Shown here one piece after another: positions 18,135-26,866 of a DNA stretch of 64,000 nt. Origin of the DNA: Roseateles aquatilis. Lineage in GTDB: Bacteria; Pseudomonadota; Gammaproteobacteria; Burkholderiales; Burkholderiaceae_C. The DNA lies in assembly GCF_002205645.1 (NCBI RefSeq), contig NZ_NIOF01000011.1, forward strand, positions 124,001 to 188,000, written 5' to 3'. The translations under genes were made by a program, and so were the position numbers. A model generated the notes under the pieces. The model was not told where the DNA came from. It saw only the letters and a program-made list of their open reading frames with translations, and did not search any database. The stretch's first letter is position 1, and every line of letters starts with the position of its first letter.

Positions 18135-18322
18135 GGCGGGGTATCGGCGCGCGGAGCTTAAGGGGGGCACTGCGTGCCCGCCATTGTCAATGCGCGGGAC
18201 GGGTATGAGTCTGGCTCATGGCCGGGCCCACGGTTGGAAGTCGGGGACGGCAACGCGGCGTGGCGCTGGGGGCGACGCAGTGCCTGCACGGCTCGCGATG
18301 GCGGGCGATCCGGCGCGACCAT

Positions 18323-18349
18323 GAAAAACGGGCTCCCGAAGGAGCCCGT
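18323..18349 (-). terminator. Rho-independent terminator of the Oar-like receptor gene
   Basis: The stem CGGGCTCC (18329-18336) pairs with GGAGCCCG (18341-18348) around a CGAA (minus strand TTCG) tetraloop, and five T follow on the minus strand. It lies about 60 bases beyond the stop at 18409. Confidence 0.88.
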
Positions 18350-18408
18350 GTCGAGGGTGTGATGCGTCGCTCGCGAACCGGCCTCGCGGCCGATCCGCGG
18401 CTAGGCGA

Positions 18409-21400
18409 TCAGAACTCGTAGGCGGCCGTGACTTGCAGCGCCCACTGCGATTCGCCCTTGACCTGACGGATGTTCAGGTTGTCGTTGATGGCGTTCGTGT
18501 TGGTGCGGTAGACATAACGGCCTTGCGCGTCGATGCCGGCGAAGTTCACGAAGCTGCGACGGTTGCCACCGGCGGACTGGAACGTGACCTCGTCGATGCG
18601 ACCCCACTTCTTGTTGAGCAGGTTGCCGATGTTCAGGATGTCGAACGTGACCTTACCCTTGTGCTGCGGGAAGAAGCCGGGCACTTCCTGGCTGATGCGC
18701 AGGTCGAAGCTGTTCACGAATTGCGAGAAGCTGCTGTTGCGCGGCACCACGGCGCCCTTGTACTTCGACAGCGTCTTGTCGTTGTCGACGACGGCCCAGA
18801 AGGCGGCTTCGTCGGCCGGGGTCACGAAGGCGACCTCGTTCGAACCACGTGCCTTCGGGATGTACAGCAGGTCGTTGCCCGACACGCCGTCGCCGTTCAT
18901 GTCGTTCAGGTAGGTCCAGCTGTAGGGCTTGCCGCGACGGCCTTCCCAGAACAGACCGACGCTGGTCTTGAAGCTGCTGATGAACGCCTTCTGCCACGTC
19001 ACGTTGGCCGTGAACCGGTCGCGGATCATGTACGCCGAGTTGGCGGCCACGTTCTCGTTCGGGTTGAAGACGGCACGCGAGTTGAAGTTGGAGTTCGAGA
19101 CCGACGAGGTCAGCGGGCTCACTTCCGACGCTTCCGTGTACGTGTAGGCGGCGCCGAAGCCGAAGCCGTCGCGGGCCGGGCGGGTGAACGACAGGGTAAT
19201 GGCATTGCCGTCGCCCTTCTTCGTCTTCGAGGCCAGCAGCACGTTGTTGTAGGACGCGTTCGACAGGGCGCGTGAGCGGCCGCCGGCGCAGGCGCCAGCG
19301 GTGCTCAGGCTGCCGTTGGTGGAGGTCCAGCAACCGGTGGAGTAGCTCTGCGGCGTGTAGTACAGCGAGCGGCCGTCCGGGCCCGTCGCGGTCGGATCAC
19401 CCAGGTTCAGATGCTGGTAGTACACGCCGGTGTTGACCTTCGTGTAGATCCACTCGACACCGAAGTTCATGCCGAAGAACGGCAGCTCGGCGTCATAGGC
19501 CAGGTTCATCTTCCAGACCGACGGTTGACCCAGGCCCTTCTGGATGTAGTCCACGTTGGCGGCCGGCGTCGTGCCCGGCAGCACCGGCTGCTTGGTCGGG
19601 TCGGCGTTGAAGACGCCCGACGCGGTGCCGCTGCAGGAGTTCAGGCCCGCGGCGCCGCAACCGATGATGCGGGTGGCCATGCCGGTGTTGGAGTACGGGT
19701 TGGTCAGCCAGACGGTGGCCGCCGCGCCCTGGAACAGGCCCGCGCCGCCGCGGATCTGCTTCTTGTGGCCCTGGCGCGAATCCAGCGCGTAGTTGAAGCC
19801 GAAGCGCGGCTGGAACAGGTTCTCGCCGTCGACGGTCTGCGAGTTGTCCAGACCGAAGCCGCCGGTGCTGCGCACCACGCTGTTGGCGCCCGTGCCGCCG
19901 GGGACGACGCGGCCGGCCACCGGCGCGGCAGCCGCGGCGGCGTTGTACACCGGCTTGTCGCCGGTGGACAGCTGGTCGACGCGGAAGCCGGCGGTGATGT
20001 TCAGGTCCTTGGAGATGTTCCAGGTGTCCTGCACGAACAGGCCGGCCTGGGTCAGCGTCCAGTTGGCGATGCCGTCGTTCAGCGAGCCGCCGGCGAGCGG
20101 CTGCTGCACTTGATAGGTCGACGGACGGCCGCGCACGAAGTTCTCCAGCACGGCGGCCTGCACCTGCGCCGCGGTGGCGGTGCTGCAGTTGATGCTGCCG
20201 AAGCTGTAGGCCCACTGCGCCGGCGTGTTGCCGGTGGCGGCGACGGTGTTCTCGCAACCGAAGGTGTAGTTGCCGTTCACGTTCTGGAAGAACGCGTTGT
20301 AGATCTTGTTGCGCTGCAGGTCGGCGCCGAACTTGATCTCGTGGTCGTCCTTGATCCAGGTGCCGCCGAAGTAGGCGTCCAGGGTCTTGGTGTCGAGCAC
20401 GTTGAACTGGCGGCTCTGCTCGGTACCGAAGTTGACGAAGCGGTTGCCGGTGCTGGAGCCCGCCGGCGCGCCGTCAGGCAGGGCGCCGTTGAAGCGGATG
20501 CCGATCGCCGGCAGGTTGCTGTTGTTCTGCGGAACGCTGTTGTAGTCGCGGTTCGAGATCTTCAGCTCGGTGGAGAAGTCCGGCGTCCAGTCGGCGAACC
20601 ATTGGCCCACGACGGTGTCGATCTTCTTCTTCTGCTGCCACCACTGCGACGTCATCTGCAGGCCGGTGGCGCTGTAGCCGCCGAACGAGCCGTTGTTGGT
20701 GTCCGACTGCTCGGTGCGGGCCAGGCGCAGGCTGGCGCGGTGGTTCTGGTTGATGTTCCAGTCCAGCTTGGCCAGGTAGTCCTTGACCGTCAGCTGCGAC
20801 TGGCCGATCACGCTGCCCGTGTCGATGCCGTAGGTGTCCTTGGCGGTCTTGGTGATCGCGTCGAGCTGGGCCTGGGAGATCGCGTTGTTGGTCAGCGAGC
20901 TGCCGATGGGGCCGTACTCGGGCTGGGCGCGGTTGCTCTTGAGCTCTTCGTAGTTGACGAAGAAGAACAGCTTGTCCTTGACGATCGGGCCGCCCAGGGT
21001 GAAGCCCTTGGTGTCTTCCTTGAACTTCAGGAAGTCGGTGTAGCGATCGGTGCCGCGGTCGTAGCGTTGACCCATCATCGAGTCATCGCGGTAGACGTAA
21101 TAGACGCTGCCCTTGAACTCGTTGGTGCCCGACTTGGTGACGGCGTTGATGTTGGCGCCGGTGTAACCCTTCTGGGTCACGTCGTAGTTGGACAGGTTGA
21201 CCTGCACCGACTGGATCGCGTCGATCGAGATCGGCTGCTTGGCGGTCGGCAGGTTGTTGGCTTCCAGGCCGAAGCTGTCGTTGATCGCGACGCCGTCGAT
21301 GGTGATCGAGTTGTAGCGCGAGTTCTGGCCGCCGGCGGAGATCTCGCCGCGTTCCTTGTCGGTCTGGGCCAGACGCGGGTCGTTGCGGGCGTAGTCCTGC

Positions 21401-21882
21401 AGGTTGCGGGCGATCGACGCGTAGGCGTCCAGATCGGCGCGCGTGATCTGCGTGCCGGCACCCATCGTCGAGTTGTTGAACTTGGCGGCGGTGGAGCTGC
21501 CGGTGGTGACCACCGTGTCGAGCTGCGTCGAAGCACGGCCCAACTGGACGTCCAGGTTCAGCGTTTCCGCCAGCACCAGGTAGACGCCGTCGCTGACCTC
21601 GCGGTCGCTGCCCTTGGTCACGGTCACGCTGTAAGGACCGCCGACGCGCAGACCGCGCGCGTTGTAGCGACCTTCGTTGTCGGTGGTCTGCGTGTTCGAG
21701 GAGCCGGACTCCTTGTGCACGATCACCACCGTGGCGCCCGCGACGGGCTTGCCGTCAGCGCCGACCACGCGGCCGCCGACGGCGGACGTGGTGTTCTGTG
21801 CCATGACCGGCGCGGCGGCCACGATGGCGACCGCGACAGCTAGCGCCGTCCGTGAAAAACCCAACCAATCCTTCTGATTCAT
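18409..21882 (-). CDS. Oar-like TonB-dependent receptor with carboxypeptidase-regulatory-like domain
   Basis: This outer-membrane receptor has 1157 residues. A signal peptide (cleavage near APVMAQN, residue 29) is followed by a CarboxypepD_reg-like beta-sandwich (about residues 32-115: GGRVVGADGKPVAGATVVI...DNEGRYNARGL). A plug domain (about 125-260, with ITRADLDAYASIARNLQDYARNDP and NAVTKSGTNEFKG) leads into a very long barrel ending QVTAAYEF. This is the architecture of Oar proteins and of large receptors for polymers or proteins. The ATG follows CAGGAG. A near-palindrome at 21942-21957 lies about 60 bases upstream. It sits between the kinase-amidase-Dpp operon and the murQ-digH operon, both on the same strand, so uptake of peptidoglycan fragments is a reasonable guess. 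The ligand is unknown. Confidence 0.94.
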   Translation of the reverse strand: MNQKDWLGFSRTALAVAVAIVAAAPVMAQNTTSAVGGRVVGADGKPVAGATVVIVHKESGSSNTQTTDNEGRYNARGLRVGGPYSVTVTKGSDREVSDGVYLVLAETLNLDVQLGRASTQLDTVVTTGSSTAAKFNNSTMGAGTQITRADLDAYASIARNLQDYARNDPRLAQTDKERGEISAGGQNSRYNSITIDGVAINDSFGLEANNLPTAKQPISIDAIQSVQVNLSNYDVTQKGYTGANINAVTKSGTNEFKGSVYYVYRDDSMMGQRYDRGTDRYTDFLKFKEDTKGFTLGGPIVKDKLFFFVNYEELKSNRAQPEYGPIGSSLTNNAISQAQLDAITKTAKDTYGIDTGSVIGQSQLTVKDYLAKLDWNINQNHRASLRLARTEQSDTNNGSFGGYSATGLQMTSQWWQQKKKIDTVVGQWFADWTPDFSTELKISNRDYNSVPQNNSNLPAIGIRFNGALPDGAPAGSSTGNRFVNFGTEQSRQFNVLDTKTLDAYFGGTWIKDDHEIKFGADLQRNKIYNAFFQNVNGNYTFGCENTVAATGNTPAQWAYSFGSINCSTATAAQVQAAVLENFVRGRPSTYQVQQPLAGGSLNDGIANWTLTQAGLFVQDTWNISKDLNITAGFRVDQLSTGDKPVYNAAAAAAPVAGRVVPGGTGANSVVRSTGGFGLDNSQTVDGENLFQPRFGFNYALDSRQGHKKQIRGGAGLFQGAAATVWLTNPYSNTGMATRIIGCGAAGLNSCSGTASGVFNADPTKQPVLPGTTPAANVDYIQKGLGQPSVWKMNLAYDAELPFFGMNFGVEWIYTKVNTGVYYQHLNLGDPTATGPDGRSLYYTPQSYSTGCWTSTNGSLSTAGACAGGRSRALSNASYNNVLLASKTKKGDGNAITLSFTRPARDGFGFGAAYTYTEASEVSPLTSSVSNSNFNSRAVFNPNENVAANSAYMIRDRFTANVTWQKAFISSFKTSVGLFWEGRRGKPYSWTYLNDMNGDGVSGNDLLYIPKARGSNEVAFVTPADEAAFWAVVDNDKTLSKYKGAVVPRNSSFSQFVNSFDLRISQEVPGFFPQHKGKVTFDILNIGNLLNKKWGRIDEVTFQSAGGNRRSFVNFAGIDAQGRYVYRTNTNAINDNLNIRQVKGESQWALQVTAAYEF

Positions 21883-21941
21883 TCCTGTGCTCCTGTGCGA
21901 CGTCAGACCGAAAACTCTTCCCGGGGCCCTGCTGAAATGAT

Positions 21942-21957
21942 CCGCAAACGTTTTCCG
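21942..21957. promoter_or_regulatory. Near-palindromic operator candidate with central CG (LacI-family style)
   Basis: CCGCAAACGTTTTCCG is a 16-bp inverted repeat with 6 of 8 positions matched and a perfect 8-bp core, AAACGTTT. The central CG and flanking A/T tracts resemble LacI-family operators. It lies about 60 bases ahead of the Oar-like receptor start. No LacI-family gene is in the window, so the regulator is unidentified. Confidence 0.4.
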
Positions 21958-22063
21958 TTACCGATTCATTCCCATCGATTGCGTCTTGATGGCAGATGGC
22001 CGCCCTTTTCTCCGCTACGGCAGGCGGCTCCTGGGCGCGCCTTGTCCGTCTTATGAAGCAAAA

Positions 22064-22092
22064 AGCCTACCAGCCGAAACCTGCTGTATCAA
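22064..22092 (-). promoter_or_regulatory. Candidate sigma-70 promoter for the Oar-like receptor
   Basis: On the minus strand TTGATA (22092-22087) is followed after exactly 17 bases by TAGGCT (22069-22064). This would give a leader of about 175 bases. It is judged by eye only. Confidence 0.4.
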
Positions 22093-22466
22093 TGTGGCAA
22101 TACCGGGGTGACTTTGTTTTGCACGCCCCGTCAATGCGCCGTTCGGGCCGTTTTTCGGGGCCGTGGCGGCAGGGGTGCCAACGCGTCAGCGGCGCAGTCT
22201 GTCCAGCCAATGTTGAGGAGCTGTGACAACTGTTCACCAGCGTTTTCACGTGCTGCGCGAAAGCAACACGCGGCGGAAACATGGCGAAAAGCGCCCACTT
22301 CCCGGCCGACGCCACGGTGCTGGCCGGGCGTCGAATTGGGGTTTTCCAGGGGGATCGTTGAACGCACCGAGCGACCGTCGGCGTTGCGTGGAATCGACAG
22401 AAACCGACCGCCGCGAAGCGCCGCCCGCGCCCGCGGACCCATCCCCGGGCCGTCATCGAGGCAGGC

Positions 22467-23990
22467 TCAGACGACGAAGGCGCCGCGCGGTCCTTCCTGA
22501 TTCAGCCCGTTGACCGCGCTGGCGCTGAGGAGCCATCCCGGCTCGAGTCGGCCGAGGCGCCCGTCGGGCGGCACCACATCGAACACCCACGGCGACCCGG
22601 GCTGGTGCGCCGCGCGCTTCCATAGCGCGAAGCACCGGGCGGGTGCGCCGAGCTGCGTGGTCAGCAGCAGGCCGCCGTCCGGCTCCCGCTCCAACCGCAC
22701 CGGCCCGCAGGCAGGGCCGCTGAGCCAGGGCGTCTCGGGCGGCAATGACGGCTGGATGTAAGCGCCGGCTCGCAAGGTACTCGCGATGCCCCGGCGATTC
22801 TTCAGCAGGGCGATCATGCTGAAGTGCAGATGTCCGCCGGTGGCGGACGGCGTCCGCATCAGGTCGATCTGGGCTGGGATCTCGTCGACCGGCCAGCCGT
22901 CCGCCTCGTTCGCAGCCTTGCTGGTGAACAGCCCGGGCCAGACATGGCGCCCCTGCGGATTGAGCGACTGCCAGGCCCGCAGCAGCGGCTCGAACGCCTG
23001 CGCCTGCGGCGCGCGCTGCCAGTAGAGCTGCGGCGCCAGGTAGTCCAGCCAGCCCATCGCCAGCCAGTGCTCCACGTGCGCGTACAGCTTGTCGTACTGC
23101 GAGAAGCCCGTGATGCCCGCCGGTCGCAGATCCGGACGCGGCAGCCCGAACGGGCTGATGCCGACGCGCGCGGCGGGCCGCAGTTCGCGGACCACGTCGT
23201 ACAGGCGCCGTACCAGTTGATCGACGTTGTCCCGCCGCCAGTCGGCCCGCGCCAGCGTGCCGCCTTGGCGCAGGTAACGCTGCCAGCTCGGATCGTCGGG
23301 GAAGTCGATGTCCTGCTTGGCCGCGTCCTGGACCGGATACGGGTAGAAGTAATCGTCGATGTGCAGGCCGTCGACCTCGTAGCGGGTCAGCAGGTCGCGG
23401 CAGACGGCGAGCGTGTGCTCGGCGGCGCCCGGTTCGCCCGGATCGATCCAGAGCTGGTCGCCATAACGCTTGACCCAGTCCGGACGCGTGCGGCTCAGGT
23501 GCAGCGCCGACGGCGCCGACCGGGCGCCGCTCTGCCGCGCCCGGTACGGGTTCAGCCAGGCGTGCAGCTCGATGCCGCGCGCGTGCGCCTCGGCGATCCA
23601 CACGGCCAGCGGGTCGTAGCCCGGCCCCTGGCCCTGGACGCCGGACAGGTACTCGCTCCAGGGCTCCAGCTCGGAGCGGTACAGCGCGTCCGCGCTGGTG
23701 CGCACTTGAAGCACGATGGCGTTCAGCCGCAGCGCGCGGGCGTTGTCCAGGATCGCGCGGATCTCGGCGATCTGGGCGTCGTCGCTCAAGCCCTTGCGGC
23801 TCGGCCAATCGATGTTGGCGACGGTGGCGACCCAGGCGGCGCGGAACTCGCGCGGCGCCGGTGGCGGCTGGTCCGGACCGGCGGCGGCGGGCAGCGCCGG
23901 GACTTCCTCGGGCTTGCGCCACATCGAGCAGCCGGGCAATCCCAGCACGGGCGCGGCCAGGGCCGCGGTCATCAGCAGTCGTCGTTGCAT
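22467..23990 (-). CDS. GHL10-type glycosyl hydrolase lipoprotein (DigH/YddW family)
   Basis: This 507-residue protein has a lipobox (LGLPGCSM, Cys21) and an (alpha/beta)8 glycosidase-like GHL10 domain from about residue 47: EFRAAWVATVANIDWPSRKG, NAIVLQVRTSADALYRSE, GIELHAWLNPYRA, then the acidic DGLHIDDYFYPYP, VGISPFGLPRP and DYLAPQLYWQR. A C-terminal beta domain ends the protein. E. coli DigH (YddW), in the same family, hydrolyses denuded peptidoglycan glycans, that is strands from which amidases have removed peptides. This fits the AmiD-type amidase encoded nearby. The gene is the last of the murQ-HTH-MFS-nagX operon, 33 bases after nagX. The ATG at 23990 gives a proper lipoprotein signal. 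Confidence 0.88.
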   Translation of the reverse strand: MQRRLLMTAALAAPVLGLPGCSMWRKPEEVPALPAAAGPDQPPPAPREFRAAWVATVANIDWPSRKGLSDDAQIAEIRAILDNARALRLNAIVLQVRTSADALYRSELEPWSEYLSGVQGQGPGYDPLAVWIAEAHARGIELHAWLNPYRARQSGARSAPSALHLSRTRPDWVKRYGDQLWIDPGEPGAAEHTLAVCRDLLTRYEVDGLHIDDYFYPYPVQDAAKQDIDFPDDPSWQRYLRQGGTLARADWRRDNVDQLVRRLYDVVRELRPAARVGISPFGLPRPDLRPAGITGFSQYDKLYAHVEHWLAMGWLDYLAPQLYWQRAPQAQAFEPLLRAWQSLNPQGRHVWPGLFTSKAANEADGWPVDEIPAQIDLMRTPSATGGHLHFSMIALLKNRRGIASTLRAGAYIQPSLPPETPWLSGPACGPVRLEREPDGGLLLTTQLGAPARCFALWKRAAHQPGSPWVFDVVPPDGRLGRLEPGWLLSASAVNGLNQEGPRGAFVV

Positions 23991-24023
23991 CGAAGGCTCA
24001 CTGGCGGGCGCCGCGGGCCCCGC

Positions 24024-25175
24024 TCACACTTTCACGATCCAGCCGCGCCGCCACATGGCCCACGCGATGCCGTAGAACACCGCCACGAAGCCGGCGGCGA
24101 ACAGCAGCGACGCGAGGCGCGGGTCCACCGGCAGCGCGCGCAGCGGCGCGTACAGCCAGGCCTTGAGCGTCACGCCCTCGGCCATGTGGATCAGCCCGAG
24201 CAGCCGGGCCACCAGGCCCGACAGCGCGAACAGGAACAGCGCGTTCATGCCGAACACCACCAGCGGCCGCAGGCGACGCCCCATCGCGTCGCGCATCCGC
24301 GGCAGCGGCGCGGCATCGAGCAGCCAGTAGAACACGCCGAACACGAGTGCTCCCCAGCCGGTGCAGAGGAAAACGTAGGCGGGCGTCCAGAGATTCTTGT
24401 TGATCGGCAGGGTCCAGGCGTCGAGCACCTGCGCGATCCACAGGCAGAGCAGCCCGGCGACCATGAACCATGTCGCCTTCTCCGCCGGATCGCGGCCACG
24501 CAGCGCCAGCCAGCGGCCGGCCAGCAGCCCCGCGATCTGGCTGGCCACGGCCGGCAGCGTGCCGAGCAGGCCCTCCGGGTCCCAGGTCTTGCTGCGCACC
24601 CACAGGTGGCCGCCGAGCAGCGCCCGGTCCAGCCAGGCGCCGACGTCCTCGCCCGGCTGCAACGAGCCGCGATGCCAGATGCCTTGCGCGTCGGGCACGG
24701 CCACCAGCGTCTGCACCAGGCCGTAGACGATCAACAGGCCGGCGAACCAGGCCAACTGGGCCCGCCAGCCACACCACAGCGCGATCGGCGCGGCCAGGAT
24801 CGTGATCAGCCCGAGCCGCTGCAGCACGCCGGGGATGCGGACGGTGTCGACGTGGAAATAGGGGAACAGGTTGAGCAGCAGCCCGATCGCGATGATGGTC
24901 GCGCCGCGCCGCCAGGTGCGCAGCAGCACGGCGCCGCGGTCCGACGCCCGGCCGCGGCGGGCCAGGCTGAAGCTCATCGAGATCCCGCTGATGAAGACGA
25001 AGAACGGGAAGATCCAGTCGGTGAAGGTCCAGCCGTGCCAGGCGGCGTGCTCCAGCGGCGCGTACAGCGCGGACCAGTCGCCCGGGTTGTTGACCAGCAG
25101 CATGGCCGCGATCGCGAAGCCGCGGAACGCGTCCAGCGACAGCAGCCGGCCGTCGCCGGCGCGCGCGGTGCTCAC
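24024..25175 (-). CDS. NagX-like inner-membrane protein (DUF5009 / heparan-alpha-glucosaminide acetyltransferase-related)
   Basis: This polytopic membrane protein has 383 residues and roughly ten hydrophobic segments. The N-terminal hallmark RLLSLDAFRGFAIAAMLLVNNPG is followed by WTFTDWIFPFFVFISGISMSFSL, and further on NLFPYFHVDTVRIPGVLQRLG and the LPINKNLWTPAYVF segment. These are characteristic of the NagX/YeiB-HGSNAT-related group. NagX genes occur in N-acetylglucosamine and chitin utilisation clusters of Xanthomonas and Shewanella, where the protein is linked to amino-sugar uptake or modification. The start is a GTG at 25175 that overlaps the MFS gene stop (GTGA, 25172-25175). In-frame starts further upstream would run through the MFS gene. 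Confidence 0.88.
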   Translation of the reverse strand: MSTARAGDGRLLSLDAFRGFAIAAMLLVNNPGDWSALYAPLEHAAWHGWTFTDWIFPFFVFISGISMSFSLARRGRASDRGAVLLRTWRRGATIIAIGLLLNLFPYFHVDTVRIPGVLQRLGLITILAAPIALWCGWRAQLAWFAGLLIVYGLVQTLVAVPDAQGIWHRGSLQPGEDVGAWLDRALLGGHLWVRSKTWDPEGLLGTLPAVASQIAGLLAGRWLALRGRDPAEKATWFMVAGLLCLWIAQVLDAWTLPINKNLWTPAYVFLCTGWGALVFGVFYWLLDAAPLPRMRDAMGRRLRPLVVFGMNALFLFALSGLVARLLGLIHMAEGVTLKAWLYAPLRALPVDPRLASLLFAAGFVAVFYGIAWAMWRRGWIVKV

Positions 25176-26464
25176 CGGCGTGTCTCCGTGGCGGCGTCCT
25201 TGCGGCCGAAGCCCTCGGGCACCTTGATCAGCGCGGTCATGACCAGCGACGGCACCGTCGCCACCAGCACCCAGCCGAAGAAGTGGACGTAGCCGAGCTG
25301 GTCCTGCAGCCAGCCGCTCCACATGCCGGGCAGCATCATGCCCAGCGCCATGAAGCCGGTGCAGATCGCGTAATGCGCGGTCTTGTGCGGGCCGTCGGCG
25401 ACCAGGATCATGTACATCAGGTAGGCCGTGAAGCCCAGGCCGTAGCCGAACTGCTCGATCGCCAGCGCGCCGCTGACGATCCACAGGCTGCCCGGATGCG
25501 TCCAGGCCATCGCGAGGAACACGACGTTGGGCAGGTGCATCGCCAGCACCAGCGGCCACAGCGCCTTCTTCAAGCCGACGCGCGAGATGATCCAGCCCCC
25601 CAGCAGCCCGCCCAGCGTCAGCGCCGTCAGGCCGATGGTGCCGTAGGCCAGGCCGACTTCCTTGTTGGTCAGCGCCAGGCCGCCGGCCTCCAGCTTGTCG
25701 AGCAGGAACGGCGTGGCCAGCTTCAGCAACTGGGCTTCGGGGAAGCGGTACAGCAGCAGGAAGCCCAGGATCACCGCGAGGCCGGGCTTGCGGAAGAACG
25801 CCGCGAAGATGTGGAAGAAGGTGCGCCAGTGGCGTTCGCCGCTGGGCACGGGACCGTCGCTGTCGGGCCGCGGCAGGCGCCACAGGTGATACGCGGCCAG
25901 CAGCAGGAAAACACCGGCCAGCACCGCCATCACGCCCTGCCACGCCAGCGCCCAACTGCCGCCGCGCTCGTGCAGCTCGCCCGCCAGCCAGACCAGGCCG
26001 CCCTGTCCGCCGATGTTGGCCAGCCGGTAGAAGGTGGAGCGCACGCCGACGAAGGCGGCCTGCTCATGCTTCTCCAGCGCCAGCAGATAGAAGCCATCGG
26101 CGGCGATGTCGTGCGAGGCCGAGGCGAACGCCATCAGCCAGAGCACCGCCAGCGACAGCTGGAAGAACTTCGACGCCGGCAGCGTCAGCGCGACCATCGC
26201 CAGCGCCGCGCCGATCGCGAACTGCAGCGCGACGATCCACAGCCGCTTCGTGCCCATCAGCTCGACCAGCGGGGACCACAGCGGCTTGATCACCCAGGGC
26301 AGGTAGAGCCAGCTGGTGTAGAGCGCGATGTCGGTGTTCGAGATCTCCAGGTTCTTGTACATGATGACCGACAGCGTCATCACGACCACGTACGGAATGC
26401 CCTGGGCGAAGTACAGCGAGGGGACCCAGCCCCACGGGCTGCGAGTATCTGGAGCGGCGTGCAT
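25172..26464 (-). CDS. MFS transporter, AmpG/MurT-like (muropeptide or MurNAc permease candidate)
   Basis: This 430-residue inner-membrane permease has twelve predicted helices. Helix 1-2 carries YFAQGIPYVVVMTLSVIMYKN and SWLYLPWVIKPLWSPLVELMGTKR, the pattern of the AmpG/PAT branch of the MFS, which carries GlcNAc-anhydro-MurNAc peptides. Similar permeases accompany MurK and MurQ, as in the murTKQ operon of Tannerella forsythia. HDIAADGFYLLALEKHEQAAFVGVRSTFYR is a long conserved stretch in helices 4-5. ATG 26464 lies five bases after the stop of the small HTH gene; the open frame continues upstream to 26752, but that part is a shadow of it. With MurQ two genes upstream, uptake of MurNAc or anhydro-muropeptides is the likely task. 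Confidence 0.85.
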   Translation of the reverse strand: MHAAPDTRSPWGWVPSLYFAQGIPYVVVMTLSVIMYKNLEISNTDIALYTSWLYLPWVIKPLWSPLVELMGTKRLWIVALQFAIGAALAMVALTLPASKFFQLSLAVLWLMAFASASHDIAADGFYLLALEKHEQAAFVGVRSTFYRLANIGGQGGLVWLAGELHERGGSWALAWQGVMAVLAGVFLLLAAYHLWRLPRPDSDGPVPSGERHWRTFFHIFAAFFRKPGLAVILGFLLLYRFPEAQLLKLATPFLLDKLEAGGLALTNKEVGLAYGTIGLTALTLGGLLGGWIISRVGLKKALWPLVLAMHLPNVVFLAMAWTHPGSLWIVSGALAIEQFGYGLGFTAYLMYMILVADGPHKTAHYAICTGFMALGMMLPGMWSGWLQDQLGYVHFFGWVLVATVPSLVMTALIKVPEGFGRKDAATETRR

Positions 26465-26469
26465 GAAGC

Positions 26470-26832
26470 TCAGTGTCGGTGCAAACGGGGCAGTGGCAGC
26501 ATCGGGGAATGCAGCGCTTGCGTCCGCGGCGGCACCATCGGCTGCGGAGACGGTGGTGGCGACACGCCGTCGCGCAGCAACTGGCGGCGATGCCGACGCG
26601 CCTCCTCGGCCTGGGCGCGGGTCTGCTCCATGCGTGCGGGCGTGATGTCGGCGCCGGGCTGCTCGGCCCCGACCGGGCGACCTTCCAGCCCGGCGCGGAT
26701 CCAGTTGCGCAGCGTCTGCTCGGGCAACCCGAGCGCGCGCGCGGTCGCGCACGGGCCGTGCTCCCGCGCGCGCCGGACGGCGTCTTGCTTGAAGTCCAGC
26801 GTGTACTCGCGTCGGGGCAGGCCGCGCATCAT
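26470..26832 (-). CDS. Small HTH protein related to IS3-type transposase OrfA
   Basis: This 120-residue protein has an N-terminal helix-turn-helix (about residues 6-50: REYTLDFKQDAVRRAREHG, ATARALGLPEQTLRNWIRAGL) that clearly matches the HTH_Tnp_1 domain of IS3-family OrfA proteins. The region that should form the leucine zipper is degraded to EQTRAQAEEARRHRRQLL. The C-terminus is Pro-rich and unlike any transposase. No OrfB, no flanking inverted repeats and no frameshift window are visible. Base composition matches the host. It lies 34 bases after murQ and five bases before the MFS gene, so it is embedded in the operon. It may be a domesticated DNA-binding protein or a relic tolerated because it preserves translation. 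Confidence 0.7.
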   Translation of the reverse strand: MMRGLPRREYTLDFKQDAVRRAREHGPCATARALGLPEQTLRNWIRAGLEGRPVGAEQPGADITPARMEQTRAQAEEARRHRRQLLRDGVSPPPSPQPMVPPRTQALHSPMLPLPRLHRH

Positions 26833-26866
26833 GTCCGGGCTTTCGGCGGGTAGGCGGGGCGGCCGA

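Larger units (their letters stand above)
21883..22466. other. Intergenic regulatory region upstream of the Oar-like receptor
   Basis: About 580 bases without a gene. The half next to the receptor is less GC-rich than its surroundings and holds a candidate promoter and a palindrome, listed separately. From about 22110 to 22466 I see no open frame, hairpin or repeat that I can support. No clear terminator follows the glycosidase gene that ends at 22467. Confidence 0.6.

Noticed and set aside
19411-21843. 810-codon open frame opposite the Oar-like receptor
   Set aside because: It is a Val/Leu/Gly-rich shadow of the receptor with no independent support.
22824-25292. 822-codon plus-strand open frame across the glycosidase, NagX and MFS genes
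   Set aside because: It is antisense to three recognised genes and low-complexity, rich in Arg, Gln and Ala.
26470-26832. Complete IS3-family insertion sequence
   Set aside because: There is no OrfB, no terminal inverted repeats and no target-site duplication around the HTH gene, so only a solitary coding sequence is reported.
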